DNA of 56,671 nucleotides from JBKQHQ01 sp052148715. Its GTDB lineage: Bacteria > Pseudomonadota > Alphaproteobacteria > Rhizobiales > Xanthobacteraceae. The translations under genes and the position numbers were made by a program. Location of the stretch: NCBI GenBank assembly GCA_052148715.1, contig JBKQHQ010000101.1, positions 1 through 56,671 of the forward strand. Reading direction: 5' to 3'. Positions 7,849 through 17,295 of the stretch are shown piece by piece; position 1 is the first letter of the stretch; every line of letters starts with the position of its first letter. The notes below the pieces were generated by a model. That model worked only from the letters and a program-made list of their open reading frames with translations, had not been told where the DNA came from and made no database searches.

Positions 7849-8706
7849 TCAGCGCACCGCAACGGTCATTTGGCCGATGCGCTCGAACGTGACCGACATG
7901 ACATCACCCGCTTGCACAGGTCCGACCCCTTGGCAGGTGCCGGACATGATGATGTCCCCCGGATAGAGCGTATAAACGGAGGACGCCCAGGCGATCTGGC
8001 GGGCGATGCTGATGATCATTTCGCGGGTATTGGCGGCCTGTCGGAGCTCACCGTTGACCCGCAGCGAAAAATCGAGCGCGCCGGGATCCCCCATTTCGTC
8101 GGCGGTGACCAGCCAGGGTCCGAGCACCGCATAACTGTCCGGCGATTTACGGTAGCTGCGATCCTCCTTGCCTCGCACCACCATATCGAGGGCGATCGCA
8201 TAGCCGGCGACGACACCGAGTGCCTCTTGCTCGGAGATAGGACCGGTCCTGCGTCCGATGACGACGCCGAGTTCGGCTTCGTGATCGGTGCGGCGGTCCG
8301 GGAATCTTATGGCGACACCTTCGGAGGGTCCCACGAGCGAGCTCGACGCTTTCAGAAACAGGCCTTGCTCCTCGATGCTGCGCGACTGGCCGGCATTGTA
8401 GACCGCGATCTCGGCGTCAAGACGCGCCTCCTCGACGTGCGCCCGGTAGTTCACCGGCGTGCCAATGATCTTCGACGGATTGGCCACCGGGCTCAGGAAC
8501 CGGATCTGCTCGATCGGCTGCCCAGCTGCTTTGTCGGCCAAATGCTCCATGCGCGGCCGTAGCAAATCGAGGTTGGCGATCAGGTGGTCGCCGAACGGCA
8601 CCGGATAGCGCAGCGGCGGCAGCACCTCGAGGATGCCCGTCACATCGTGCACGTTCCCCGCGCGCACGAGGCCGATCTTGTCGTCGTTATAGCGGCAGAG
8701 CTTCAT
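7849..8706 (-). CDS. Fumarylacetoacetate hydrolase (FAH) family protein
   Basis: A 285-residue member of the FAH family, metal-dependent C-C hydrolases, decarboxylases or isomerases. The central motifs are intact: a DHEAELGVVIGRR metal-binding strand and SGTCQGVGP near the C terminus. Its length is nearer the 280-residue HpcE-type clade than the short fumarylpyruvate hydrolases. As third gene after a flavin monooxygenase and a gentisate-type dioxygenase, it most likely cleaves the ring-fission product (maleylpyruvate or fumarylpyruvate to pyruvate plus a C4 acid). The gap to the dioxygenase stop is about 40 bp, so the genes are probably one transcript. Confidence 0.85.
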   Translation of the reverse strand: MKLCRYNDDKIGLVRAGNVHDVTGILEVLPPLRYPVPFGDHLIANLDLLRPRMEHLADKAAGQPIEQIRFLSPVANPSKIIGTPVNYRAHVEEARLDAEIAVYNAGQSRSIEEQGLFLKASSSLVGPSEGVAIRFPDRRTDHEAELGVVIGRRTGPISEQEALGVVAGYAIALDMVVRGKEDRSYRKSPDSYAVLGPWLVTADEMGDPGALDFSLRVNGELRQAANTREMIISIARQIAWASSVYTLYPGDIIMSGTCQGVGPVQAGDVMSVTFERIGQMTVAVR

Positions 8707-8746
8707 AAATCGATCACCTTCACGAACGCCTTATGGAACGCATAAA

Positions 8747-9775
8747 CTACCCCCGCTCGTTGCCGAGCTCCTCCTTGAGGAGGTCGAGACGGCGCAGGAC
8801 ATCGCGGTCGGTGACCACGAACAGCTTCGCCTTGCCGTCGGCGCGATGCGTGATCCAGTTGCCGTGCGGCATGCTGAAGATGTCCTTGGGTCCCCACGTC
8901 AGCGTCTCGCCGCCGATGTCGCTTGTGCCGCTGCCCTCGACTACCAGGCAGACGGCGTTGCTGGTCGTCCGGTAGGGTATCGTCGGCCCTTCGAGCTGCG
9001 TCAGATAACAGTCCAGGAGCGACATCGCGGGACCGCCGGTGAGCGGGTTCACGTAGCGCACGCGACGGGTGCCGTCCCTCCACACCGGAGCCGCCGCGAC
9101 CGCGCGTGCCGCATCCGCCCAGGCATAGCGAAAAACCGGAGAAATGGCCGCAGGCTCGCCGAGTTCGGGCACGATGTTCGGGACCGCGAAAGCGGCATCG
9201 TGCGCGTGATCCGGCACGTCGTGCGGCGGGCCGGGCTCGAAGGCATCGGTCCCGAGATGGCGGTGCAGCGGGACGTCAAGCGCATCCATCCAAACGATGG
9301 GCGCGGTGCCGGTGTGGATGTGCTCGTGCCAGCATCCGCCCGGCGTGATGACGAGGTCGCCTTCCGACATCGGGCAGCTCTTGCCGTCGACCTTGGTCGA
9401 TGCGCCGCTGCCATCGATGACGAACCGCAGCGCGTTCATCGAATGACGGTGCGGCCGCGCCGACTCTCCCGGCAGGAGAATTTGCAGCGCGGCGGTGAGA
9501 TTGGTCGTCGTTCCGGCGGCATCTTCCTCCGCCTCTGGATCGACCAAGGTCAAGACGCGCCGCTCGATGCTCGCGACGGAGGCGATCCGCATCGCATCGG
9601 CCACAATCGGCCCCAGCACGCGCCACGGCCAAAGATGCGCCTTCGGTCCGCCCCCACTCGCTTTGTGCGCGATCGGGTTTTCCCATAAGGGCCGCACATG
9701 CGCGTCACGCCAGGCCTTGCGCATCGCCTCGGTCGGACCTTCCGCGCCCGCCGATTGCATATTCGCTGTGCTCAT
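8747..9775 (-). CDS. Gentisate 1,2-dioxygenase-like bicupin
   Basis: A 342-residue bicupin non-haem iron dioxygenase. The N terminus (WRDAHVRPLWE) and PHRHSMNALRFVIDG followed by GGCWHEHIH are characteristic of gentisate dioxygenases; the paired His of HRH and HEH with a downstream His form the Fe(II) site in the first cupin. The second cupin (about 235-320) keeps a HRAD-type strand but lacks the full metal set, as is normal for the family. The enzyme would open gentisate (2,5-dihydroxybenzoate) to maleylpyruvate; related enzymes prefer salicylate or 1-hydroxy-2-naphthoate, so substrate is not certain. It lies between the monooxygenase and FAH-family genes. Confidence 0.88.
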   Translation of the reverse strand: MSTANMQSAGAEGPTEAMRKAWRDAHVRPLWENPIAHKASGGGPKAHLWPWRVLGPIVADAMRIASVASIERRVLTLVDPEAEEDAAGTTTNLTAALQILLPGESARPHRHSMNALRFVIDGSGASTKVDGKSCPMSEGDLVITPGGCWHEHIHTGTAPIVWMDALDVPLHRHLGTDAFEPGPPHDVPDHAHDAAFAVPNIVPELGEPAAISPVFRYAWADAARAVAAAPVWRDGTRRVRYVNPLTGGPAMSLLDCYLTQLEGPTIPYRTTSNAVCLVVEGSGTSDIGGETLTWGPKDIFSMPHGNWITHRADGKAKLFVVTDRDVLRRLDLLKEELGNERG

Positions 9776-9821
9776 CGCTATGCCTCGCCCTACTGTCGAA
9801 CGATCCTACGCCGGCGTCATG

Positions 9822-11390
9822 CTATTCTGGTAGCGCGCCGCGCACGCACTCGACAATAGCCTCGCCTTCCGCGCAGTCGTCGCCGCGCCAGCCCACATGA
9901 CCGTCCGGCCGCACCAGAACAAACCGCTTACCGTACAGCGCTGCAATGGCCTGATCGCCGATCGTGGCCTCGCGCAGCGGTACGCCGCGGGCCCGCGCCG
10001 CGTTGCGCAAGGGAGCGGGATCGGGAGCACCATCGCCGAGGCACAGCAGGGTGAACCCGTCGCCGAAAAGGTCGAGGGTCGAGCGGTTGTCCGCGAGCCA
10101 GGCATGCGGCGCGCGCGTGCCGGGACGGGCCGCCGGCGCGGCTTGCGGCGCCCGCTCCGGCACGCAGATCGGCGAGCCGTCGTAGGCGTACTCCATCTTG
10201 TGCGTCTCACCACCCGACAGGCTCTCGAGGTCCGCGCGCCAGTCGGGTGAGCCTCCGGCCGCAGCAGCGGGCGCAATCGGTCCACCGGGGATGCTCCTGA
10301 TCCCCTTGAAAATCCGCGTGGCGAGGGCGACGTTGCGAAGCGCGACCGGACGCCGCTCCTGCCCGTAGGAAGCGATCAAGCCTCGACCGCCCCAGCCGTC
10401 GATCATGGCGGCGAGCTTCCAAGCGAGGTTCACGGCCTCCTCGATCCCCGTATGCATGCCGAGCCCGCCGGTCGGCGAGCATTCGTGCGCCGCATCGCCG
10501 GCAATGAGGACGCGCCCCTGCCCGTAGCTTTCCGCCACGACGTCGCGACGCTCCCAGAGCGTCACCGACAGGATGGTGTAGGAAAACGCGCCGCCGGCCA
10601 TCCGCATGAGCGCCGCGTGCGGATCGTCCGCCGCTGCCGCGTCGTCGAAAACGGTGAGCCGCCACAGCTCGTCCCCGTCGATCGGGATCAGCTCCGCCCA
10701 GCAGCCCGTCGGGTCCACCAGCCGATAAATGCGCGCCCAGCCTTTGTCGTGCAGTGACGCGAGCTCGCCCGAGCGGAAGAAAATGTTGATGCTGTTGGCG
10801 ACCACCCCGAGGCCGTCAAGCTTGATGCCGAGGGCATCGCGAACGCAGCCCGCCGGTCCGTCGCAGCCCACCAGATAGCGGGCCGCGACGGTCCGCGCGA
10901 TGCCGGAATGAACATCGGCCACCGAGGCGCGCACGCCAACCTCGTCCTGGGTAAGAGCATCGAGCCGTGTGTTATAGCGCAGCTTGACGCGGGCAAACGT
11001 CTGCACCCGCCGGGCAAGAATCGGATCGAAATAGATCTGCGGGCAATGACAGACGCCCTCTGGGGTGAAATCGAGCTTGCCCCACTGCGCCATCGGAGGC
11101 CGTTTGACCCGCGCAAGCTCGCGCCCGCGCAGAGCGTCGAGATAGAGGAAATCCATGCCGTGGCTTGCAGGCCAGACGGCATTTCGCACCGTCTCGGCAA
11201 TCCCCCAGCGGCGGCAGAACTCCATGCTGCGTGCGCTCACCGCGCTCATTTTCGGAACGCTGATCGAGCCGTCGCGCTTCTCGAGGAGCGCGCAGTCGAT
11301 GCCGCGCAGGCCGAGCTCGCAGGCAAGCGCCAGGCCAACCGGTCCCGCGCCCGCAATGATGACCGAAGTATGCTCGATAGGGTCCGTCAT
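9822..11390 (-). CDS. FAD-dependent aromatic monooxygenase (MhpA/PHBH type)
   Basis: A 522-residue class A flavoprotein hydroxylase. GAGPVGLAL (residues 14-22) is the FAD Rossmann loop, YLVGCDGPAG is the DG motif, and VLIAGDAAHECSPTGGLGMHTG is the GD motif; the C-terminal 150 residues form the thioredoxin-like domain of MhpA-type enzymes. ATG 11390 is preferred for its GAGG site; a GTG at 11426 is possible. It uses NAD(P)H and O2 to hydroxylate a phenolic ring. As the first gene of an operon with a gentisate-type dioxygenase, it probably converts a 3-hydroxybenzoate- or salicylate-like compound to gentisate. A maleylpyruvate isomerase is not present here. Confidence 0.88.
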   Translation of the reverse strand: MTDPIEHTSVIIAGAGPVGLALACELGLRGIDCALLEKRDGSISVPKMSAVSARSMEFCRRWGIAETVRNAVWPASHGMDFLYLDALRGRELARVKRPPMAQWGKLDFTPEGVCHCPQIYFDPILARRVQTFARVKLRYNTRLDALTQDEVGVRASVADVHSGIARTVAARYLVGCDGPAGCVRDALGIKLDGLGVVANSINIFFRSGELASLHDKGWARIYRLVDPTGCWAELIPIDGDELWRLTVFDDAAAADDPHAALMRMAGGAFSYTILSVTLWERRDVVAESYGQGRVLIAGDAAHECSPTGGLGMHTGIEEAVNLAWKLAAMIDGWGGRGLIASYGQERRPVALRNVALATRIFKGIRSIPGGPIAPAAAAGGSPDWRADLESLSGGETHKMEYAYDGSPICVPERAPQAAPAARPGTRAPHAWLADNRSTLDLFGDGFTLLCLGDGAPDPAPLRNAARARGVPLREATIGDQAIAALYGKRFVLVRPDGHVGWRGDDCAEGEAIVECVRGALPE

Positions 11391-11627
11391 TCTTCGCCTC
11401 GCCGGTCCGCGCTCGGATAATGGCACGGAGCCCCGTCAATTCGCTCCCCTTCCCCGCATCGGCGCCGCGGGCACGGTTCGCCCGCGTTGGCGAGTCAAGA
11501 CGCCCTGATCAGCTTACCGGGATGACCGTCGGCCAGCCAGACCGGAACCGCGGCCTGGGCTCAGTTCGGTCGAGGCCGCGCTGCGCTCTCGCAATCGATG
11601 GAACTCGATCGCCCTTTTGGCGGTTTT
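11391..11627. other. Intergenic region upstream of the aromatic operon
   Basis: This stretch holds the promoter region of the minus-strand monooxygenase operon and the 3' flank of the GGDEF-EAL gene. A small stem CGCC/GGCG followed by six T (about 11606-11627) points in the plus direction, where no gene ends, so it was not called as a terminator. No operator was recognised. Confidence 0.4.
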
Positions 11628-14600
11628 TTAAGCCGCGTCCTCCGCCGGTTGATCCAAATAGACGCGGAGTAAGTCGAGCTCGGAAAGCGGGCAAGGCCGC
11701 CCGAACAGGTACCCTTGAACCGAATGAACGCCCGCGATCCGCAGCAGCCTGAACTGCTCCTCGGTCTCGACACCCTCCGCGGTGGTCGCGATATCGAGGC
11801 CGTACGCCAGGGTGAGCACCGACGAGACGATGGCTGCGCACTCGGGGCGCTCCGTGATGTTCTGAGTGAACGATTTGTCGATCTTGATCTTGTCGAATTG
11901 AAAGACCGTCAAGTATTTGAGTGAGGAATACCCGGTGCCGAAATCGTCGAGCGCGATGGACACCCCGATATTCTTCAACTGGCTGATGACGGCGGGAACA
12001 TCGGCGTCACCCTCGAGCAGCACTGATTCGGTGATCTCCAACTCCAATCGTTGAGGCGGCAAGCCGGACGCGGCGAGCGCGCCCGATATTACGTCGAACA
12101 GATTGCCCTTCACGAACTGCACCGGCGACAGATTGACCGCAAGCTTGATGTCCGCCGGCCATGCTGCCGCGTCGGCGCAGGCCCGCTGCAGCACCCACTG
12201 TCCGAGCGGTATGATCAGGCCAGTCTCCTCGGCCAGCGGAATGAACTGATCTGGAAAAATGTACCCCTTCTCCGGGTGGCGCCAGCGAACTAACGCCTCG
12301 GCGCCGCATGGCTTGCGTGTCTTCACGTCGATGATCGGCTGATAATGAAGCTCCAACTCGTGGCGCGCCAGCGCTCTGCGCAAGTCGTTCTCCATCTGGC
12401 GACGCGCATCCGCGTCCTTGGTGATCTGCAGATCGAAGAAGCAATAGCCGTTCCTGCCTTGCGATTTCGCCCGGTAGAGCGCCAGGTCCGCCTTCTTGAT
12501 CAGCTCGTCCGGGTCGCTTCCATCCTTCGGAGCCATGGCGATACCGATGCTCGTGCCGATGGTCACCCGGTTTCCGTTGATCTCATGCGGTTGGGTGATG
12601 ACATCGACAATCTTGCCGGCGAGCGCGATCGCCCGTTCCCGCGGGTTCGCTTCGCCGACTTGGATGATCGCAAATTCGTCGCCGCCGATCCGCGACAGCA
12701 CGTCGGTTTCGCGCAGCAAGGGTTTCAGCCGCTGCGCGATTTTCTTCAGCAGAGCGTCTCCCGCCGGGTGCCCGAGCGAGTCGTTCACGTTCTTGAATCT
12801 GTCGAGGTCCAGTATGAGGACGGTGAATGCCTCTCCCGATCGTCGAAGCCGGGCGCCCGCTTCCTCGATTTTCTGCATGAACAGAGCGCGATTGGCGAGG
12901 CCGGTCAATAAATCATGGTGCGCCATGAAGGCGATCTGCGCCTCCGTGCGCTTCTGCTCGGTGATGTCGACGACGACGGCCAAGAGGTATTTCGGTTGGC
13001 CATCGGCTCCGCGCACGATTAGTCGCTCGGTCGTGACATGCCGCATCGCACCGGAATTGACATGGATAGGCTGATCATCGTCAAAGCGCTGATACCCGGT
13101 TTTAAGCAGCGCCTTGTCGCGCGCCAATAACACATCAGCTTCCTCTTTCCTGAAGAAGTCATGCGCAGACTTGCCGATGACTTTGTCCGCTTGCAGCCCG
13201 AAGAATTTCTCGGCGGCGCCGTTGATGAGCACGTAGCGGAAGTCCTGCGCCCTTTTCACAAAGATCGCGGCCGGCACGTGGTCGATCACGGTCTTGAAGA
13301 AGTTCCGCGTTTCCTCAAGCTCGCGCACCGCCTTCCGCTGCTCGGAAATGTCCTCATGGGTCGTGACCCATCCGCCTCCTTGTATCGGGCGGTTGATCAC
13401 ATGGATGACCCGCCCATCACACGTTTCGACCCGTGAGCTCGTCATTTTCCCCTCGGCAACGGCGGCGAGAATCTCACGGTAATATTGCTCGGGATCCCGA
13501 GTAAGCAATCCCACTTCCTTTCTGTGATGGATAAGTTGGCGCAGCGTGCAGCCCGGTCGCACCACTTCCGGCGAAAGGTTGTACATTTGCAGGTAATTTT
13601 GATTGCAAACGGAAATTCGCGCCGACTTGTCGAACATGCATAGGCCCTGCGGCGTGTTGCCGAGGCTGAGCTCCAGCAAATCTGTCTCCTCGGCCAGCTT
13701 TCTCGTCTGGCGCATGAGGCGCCGGGTGCCGAACAGAATAATAGCGATGACCAGGGCGGTCATCGATCCGAATGTGTAGAGATGCTTGCGCCAAGGCCCC
13801 AGCACCTCGCCCCGATCGTAAGTCACCGCCACCACGACCGGCAGATCAGGCACGGCCTTGTAGGCGCCGATGCGGTCCACTCCATCGTAGGGGCTGCGCG
13901 CTTCGTATGATCCCGCATCCGCCGCCGGCAGCAGCCCTAGCAGCGAACGATCGACAACGGATTTGCCGACGGCGCCTCTAATGAACGGCTCGCGCACGAG
14001 AATCTGGCCATCGCGATGCAGCAGCATGACGGAGCCGTTCTTGCCGAGGTGAATTGAGCGGAAGATCGCGGAGAAATAACTTTGGTCGATCCGCGCATTG
14101 ACAATGCCGGCAAATGTGCTGTCGGCATTGTTCAATCGCCGCGAGGCGGCGAGCAGCCACTTGTCGGCGAGCAACGAGTGAAAGGGAGCAGAAACGAACA
14201 GCTTGCCGTCACGCTTGTTGAGCTGAGCGACGAAGTGCGGAGCCTCGGCGATACTGCCGCGAGGTTGGTCGAAATCGTAAGAGTTGGCCTGCATCTCGCC
14301 GGCCGCATTGGTCCAGCCCACCGCTACCAGGAGCGGCGATGCCTGCTGCAGATGGCGCAGTGCGTCGCCGACCGTCTGGTCCGATGCGTATCGCCCTGAC
14401 TCCTTTTGTTGGCGGACGATCTCGACCTCGCGCAGAGCGCGATCCACCCCGTCGAAGGTGCGTGCCGTATGCTCGGCCAATATCTCGGCAAAATTGAGCG
14501 CGGACTGCTTTGCTCCGTCGATAGCGGCTTGATGCCGGCTCCTCAGATCGGCGAAAAACAGCTTCCCGATCAAAAGAATGAAAAAGCCGGCCAATACTCC

Positions 14601-14648
14601 CAATGTGTAGTTTGGCGACCCGGTCAGCTTATTAAGCGTGGTGCGCAT
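11628..14648 (-). CDS. Membrane sensor diguanylate cyclase/phosphodiesterase (dCache-PAS-PAS-GGDEF-EAL)
   Basis: A 1006-residue membrane protein. A transmembrane helix (about 15-32) precedes an extracytoplasmic Cache-like sensor domain (about 35-280) and a second helix (about 290-310). The cytoplasmic part has a PAS-7-type domain (about 325-440), a second PAS (about 450-565), GGDEF (intact GGDEF at 655-659) and EAL (intact EAL at 784-786, with DFGTGYSSL and the QGYLFGRP end). Both output motifs are intact, so it could both make and break c-di-GMP, although in such tandem proteins one activity usually dominates. It is transcribed alone, and may act on the PilZ and MshEN-like proteins further along the window. 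Confidence 0.93.
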   Translation of the reverse strand: MRTTLNKLTGSPNYTLGVLAGFFILLIGKLFFADLRSRHQAAIDGAKQSALNFAEILAEHTARTFDGVDRALREVEIVRQQKESGRYASDQTVGDALRHLQQASPLLVAVGWTNAAGEMQANSYDFDQPRGSIAEAPHFVAQLNKRDGKLFVSAPFHSLLADKWLLAASRRLNNADSTFAGIVNARIDQSYFSAIFRSIHLGKNGSVMLLHRDGQILVREPFIRGAVGKSVVDRSLLGLLPAADAGSYEARSPYDGVDRIGAYKAVPDLPVVVAVTYDRGEVLGPWRKHLYTFGSMTALVIAIILFGTRRLMRQTRKLAEETDLLELSLGNTPQGLCMFDKSARISVCNQNYLQMYNLSPEVVRPGCTLRQLIHHRKEVGLLTRDPEQYYREILAAVAEGKMTSSRVETCDGRVIHVINRPIQGGGWVTTHEDISEQRKAVRELEETRNFFKTVIDHVPAAIFVKRAQDFRYVLINGAAEKFFGLQADKVIGKSAHDFFRKEEADVLLARDKALLKTGYQRFDDDQPIHVNSGAMRHVTTERLIVRGADGQPKYLLAVVVDITEQKRTEAQIAFMAHHDLLTGLANRALFMQKIEEAGARLRRSGEAFTVLILDLDRFKNVNDSLGHPAGDALLKKIAQRLKPLLRETDVLSRIGGDEFAIIQVGEANPRERAIALAGKIVDVITQPHEINGNRVTIGTSIGIAMAPKDGSDPDELIKKADLALYRAKSQGRNGYCFFDLQITKDADARRQMENDLRRALARHELELHYQPIIDVKTRKPCGAEALVRWRHPEKGYIFPDQFIPLAEETGLIIPLGQWVLQRACADAAAWPADIKLAVNLSPVQFVKGNLFDVISGALAASGLPPQRLELEITESVLLEGDADVPAVISQLKNIGVSIALDDFGTGYSSLKYLTVFQFDKIKIDKSFTQNITERPECAAIVSSVLTLAYGLDIATTAEGVETEEQFRLLRIAGVHSVQGYLFGRPCPLSELDLLRVYLDQPAEDAA

Positions 14649-15079
14649 GGAATGCTTGCACCATCATCGACGCGGCGCAGAGGCGCCGTGCGCCGTCGGC
14701 GCAGAAGCCGCCACGGCGCCAGCGAGCACGGACGGAGCACATACCTCGGCGAGCATTTTTTCCTGACCAGTCGGCGAAGGTGAACGAGTGGTCCGGCGAA
14801 CGTATCCTATGAGTATCAAATGCGTGATTAAGCTGAGTGGTTAATCATTCATTGGAATATGGGTCATCTCTTTGCCTCCATGCGCGGCAGACGTGAGAGC
14901 TGGATGATTTCAACGATCGAGCATTCCCGATGTCGGAGCCTTGAAGGCAGGGCGATCGGATCGACCGGATTCGTTAACGGCGTCGAAAGGATGGCCGGTT
15001 AGCACTAGGTGGGCGCTCTGCCTCTTCACTGGCTTTTCGGCGTCCGCCCGAATCAGAGGCCCGAGCCCGACAGCTGACC
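14649..15079. other. Divergent intergenic region
   Basis: Between the divergent GGDEF-EAL and creatininase-like genes. The AT-rich middle contains an inverted repeat GATTAA-N9-TTAATC (14826-14846), a possible regulator site or part of a promoter. Nothing else is recognised; no RNA gene. Confidence 0.4.
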
Positions 15080-15958
15080 ATGCGCGTACGCTTCCTCCGT
15101 CGCTCTTCGCCAGGGCTTCCGTCGCCTACGAGCACGCGGATTTCACCGGCAAAGCTGGCGCTCAGCGCCCTTGCGGGATTGGCTATCGCCAGCCTGGTCG
15201 TAACCCGGCCACTCACGGCGCCTTTGCCAAATACGCTGTACATGCCGGACATGACTTGGATCGAAGTGCGCAGCGCGCTCGACCGCGGCTACACGACGGT
15301 CATCGTTCCAACCGGGGGAATCGAGCAGAACGGCCCGCATATGATCCTCGGCAAGCACGACTACATCGTGCGCTATACGGCCGAGCGCATTGCTGCGGAG
15401 CTCGGGCACACTTTGGTGGCTCCTGTCGTGTCGTTCGTGCCGCAAGGGGACTACAGCCCCCCGACCGGGAACATGCGCTTCCCGGGCACCATCGGCCTTC
15501 CCGATGCCACCTTCGCAGAAGTGCTCGAGGGCATCGCCCGCAGCCTCAAAGTGGCAGGTTTCAGGACGATTTGCTTCATCTCCGATCACGGGCAAAGCCA
15601 AAAGCCGCAGGCGCAGATCGCCGACCGCCTCAATCACGAATGGGCGGGCCTTGGCGTCACCGTGATCGGCGTCGGCGACTATTATGCGGACGGTCCGCAA
15701 ACTCAGTTCCTGCTGAGTCAGGGGGAGACGCCGGCGACGATCGGAGACCATGCGGGGATTATCGATACCTCCGAATTGCTAGCGGTGCACCCGGAAGGTG
15801 TCGATCTCACTCGGCTCGCCAAGCCGCCCTTCACCCTCTCCGACACGGGCGCCGACGGAAACGCGCAGAAGGCTTCAGCGGAGCGCGGCAAGGCGCTGCT
15901 TGATATCAAAGTGCAGGCTGCGTTGCGTCAGATCGAGGCGGCGCGCCCGACGCAGTGA
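15080..15958 (+). CDS. Creatininase-family protein, membrane-anchored or secreted
   Basis: A 292-residue protein of the creatininase (creatinine amidohydrolase) family, metal-dependent hydrolases. An N-terminal basic stretch plus hydrophobic segment (about 24-42, KLALSALAGLAIASLVV) suggests a signal anchor, which is unusual for cytoplasmic creatininases but frequent in this subfamily. Family motifs follow: PTGGIEQNGPHM (metal Glu and His), GKHDYI (Asp), GDYSPPTGNMRFPGT and the FISDHGQSQ loop, where the classical GNGHGGN is altered. The altered loop makes creatinine an unlikely substrate. Start at ATG 15080; no strong ribosome site is seen, and ATG 15242 would remove the anchor. Confidence 0.78.
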   Translation: MRVRFLRRSSPGLPSPTSTRISPAKLALSALAGLAIASLVVTRPLTAPLPNTLYMPDMTWIEVRSALDRGYTTVIVPTGGIEQNGPHMILGKHDYIVRYTAERIAAELGHTLVAPVVSFVPQGDYSPPTGNMRFPGTIGLPDATFAEVLEGIARSLKVAGFRTICFISDHGQSQKPQAQIADRLNHEWAGLGVTVIGVGDYYADGPQTQFLLSQGETPATIGDHAGIIDTSELLAVHPEGVDLTRLAKPPFTLSDTGADGNAQKASAERGKALLDIKVQAALRQIEAARPTQ

Positions 15959-16085
15959 GCCGGCCCGATATTACGATTGCCAAACATTCGCCCTCAGCCC
16001 GTCTCATTTCTCGTCATTGCTGCCGCCGCGTTCCTTCGGGGTGCGAATCCATCCTTGGCTACAACCATACCGACAGAGGTGAGTC

Positions 16086-16631
16086 TTGAACGTGATACGT
16101 AATTCGATCATGTGCGCACTTGCACTTTCGTCTCTCGCCGCGGCCGTGACAACTGCTGCGGCCCAGTCCCGCGTGCAGGCGGGGTCCCTCGAGTGCCACG
16201 GCGCTCCTACGACGAGCTTTGTCGTCGGATCGATTCATCAACTGGACTGCGCGTTCATGTCGGCAGAGGGTCCGCGCTACCACTATGTCGGCGTCGTGCG
16301 CCACATCGGCGTCGATATCGGCTTCACGGACCACTCCCTGTTGGGATGGGCCGTCTTTGCACCGACCTACCGAATTGGCCCCGGCGATCTTTCCGGCACG
16401 TACGGCGGCGTGACCGCGGGTGCGGCGATCGGCATCGGCGGCAACGCCAATGCCCTGATCGGCGGCTCCGGCAATTCTTTTGCGCTGCAGCCGCTGAGCC
16501 TCGAAGGACAAACCGGTATCAACGTCGCGGTGGGGGTCGCCGGCCTCGAGTTGGAGTATGTGGGCGGCGGGTACTATCGCCACTACCGGCATCGCGTAGC
16601 GCGACTCCATCACCGGCACTACCGGCCATAG
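16086..16631 (+). CDS. DUF992-family secreted protein
   Basis: A 181-residue exported protein with TTG start at 16086, supported by a strong GAGGTGA site immediately upstream. The signal peptide ends near residue 26 (TTAAAQS). The mature domain, with two Cys (in SLECHG and LDCAF) that could form a disulfide, then GWAVFAPT and a Gly-rich repeat region (GGVTAGAAIGIGGNANALIGG), matches the DUF992 pattern of alphaproteobacteria, whose role is unknown. The tail is unusually rich in Tyr, His and Arg (YYRHYRHR…HHRHYRP), a possible metal-binding end added to the domain. Confidence 0.82.
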   Translation: MNVIRNSIMCALALSSLAAAVTTAAAQSRVQAGSLECHGAPTTSFVVGSIHQLDCAFMSAEGPRYHYVGVVRHIGVDIGFTDHSLLGWAVFAPTYRIGPGDLSGTYGGVTAGAAIGIGGNANALIGGSGNSFALQPLSLEGQTGINVAVGVAGLELEYVGGGYYRHYRHRVARLHHRHYRP

Positions 16632-16690
16632 TTGTTCTCAGTCATCGCGAACGTTCCGGGCGGCGGCGCGGCCGCCGCTCATCAACGTTA

Positions 16691-17242
16691 TCACCGGCGT
16701 CGGCTGTCGGCGTCCGCAAGCCCTGCAAGCGCGTCAACAACCAGATCGAGTTCCTCCGCGGCGAGCCGGCGCCCCGATAACGCAAATCCCAAATAGCTCC
16801 AGTAAAGGACGCGCGCGCGCGCCGATGCGGACGCGGCGCCGTATCCTCTTTCTAGCAGCAAGCCTTCCAGATAAGCCAAACGCCGTCGATCCACCTCGTC
16901 CACCGCGGCCCGGGCTTGACCCTCGGAGATCGCCCAGGCACGCACGGCGATTTCCAACGAGACCTTGGTCTTAAAGGCTCGCCGTAGCAAAGCTCGAAGC
17001 CGGTCGCCGCGTGACGCGGAACGGTCGATCTCCTCGATGACCGCCTCGGTCGCGAGCTGCCTCCAGCGTGTCAGGAGTGCTTTCTGAAAAGCTCCGAGGT
17101 CGGCAAAATGCCAATAGAAGCTTCCGCGGGATACGCTCAGCGACTTCGCCAGCTGATCCGCCTTAAGCGCCGTAAACCCTTCCGCGGCGAGCGCCTTAAG
17201 CCCCTCCTCGACCCAATCGTTGGGCGACAACCTTTCCGACAT
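16691..17242 (-). CDS. TetR-family transcriptional regulator
   Basis: A 183-residue one-component repressor. The N-terminal helix-turn-helix (about residues 20-50) ends in SRGSFYWHF, the usual TetR recognition helix; the C-terminal helices form a ligand and dimer domain rich in Arg and Ala. Start at ATG 17242; an in-frame ATG at 17254 would overlap a candidate operator. The gene is divergent from the small membrane protein at 17340, and two dyads of the form TACA-N4-TGTA lie between them, so it probably represses itself and its neighbour. The inducer is unknown. Confidence 0.88.
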   Translation of the reverse strand: MSERLSPNDWVEEGLKALAAEGFTALKADQLAKSLSVSRGSFYWHFADLGAFQKALLTRWRQLATEAVIEEIDRSASRGDRLRALLRRAFKTKVSLEIAVRAWAISEGQARAAVDEVDRRRLAYLEGLLLERGYGAASASARARVLYWSYLGFALSGRRLAAEELDLVVDALAGLADADSRRR

Positions 17243-17252
17243 GGCGCCCACC

Positions 17253-17266
17253 ATACACTGCTGTAT
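17253..17266. promoter_or_regulatory. Secondary TetR-type operator half-match
   Basis: ATACA-CTGC-TGTAT, a 5-bp arm dyad that shares the TACA-N4-TGTA core with the stronger site at 17296-17317, 47 bp away centre to centre. It lies at the very start of the TetR gene and would allow autoregulation. Confidence 0.5.
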
Positions 17267-17295
17267 TGACTCGCGCCAGCGCATCGACAAGAGTG

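Noticed and set aside
11600..11627. Stem followed by six T on the plus strand
   Set aside because: No plus-strand gene ends here, and the stem has only four or five pairs.
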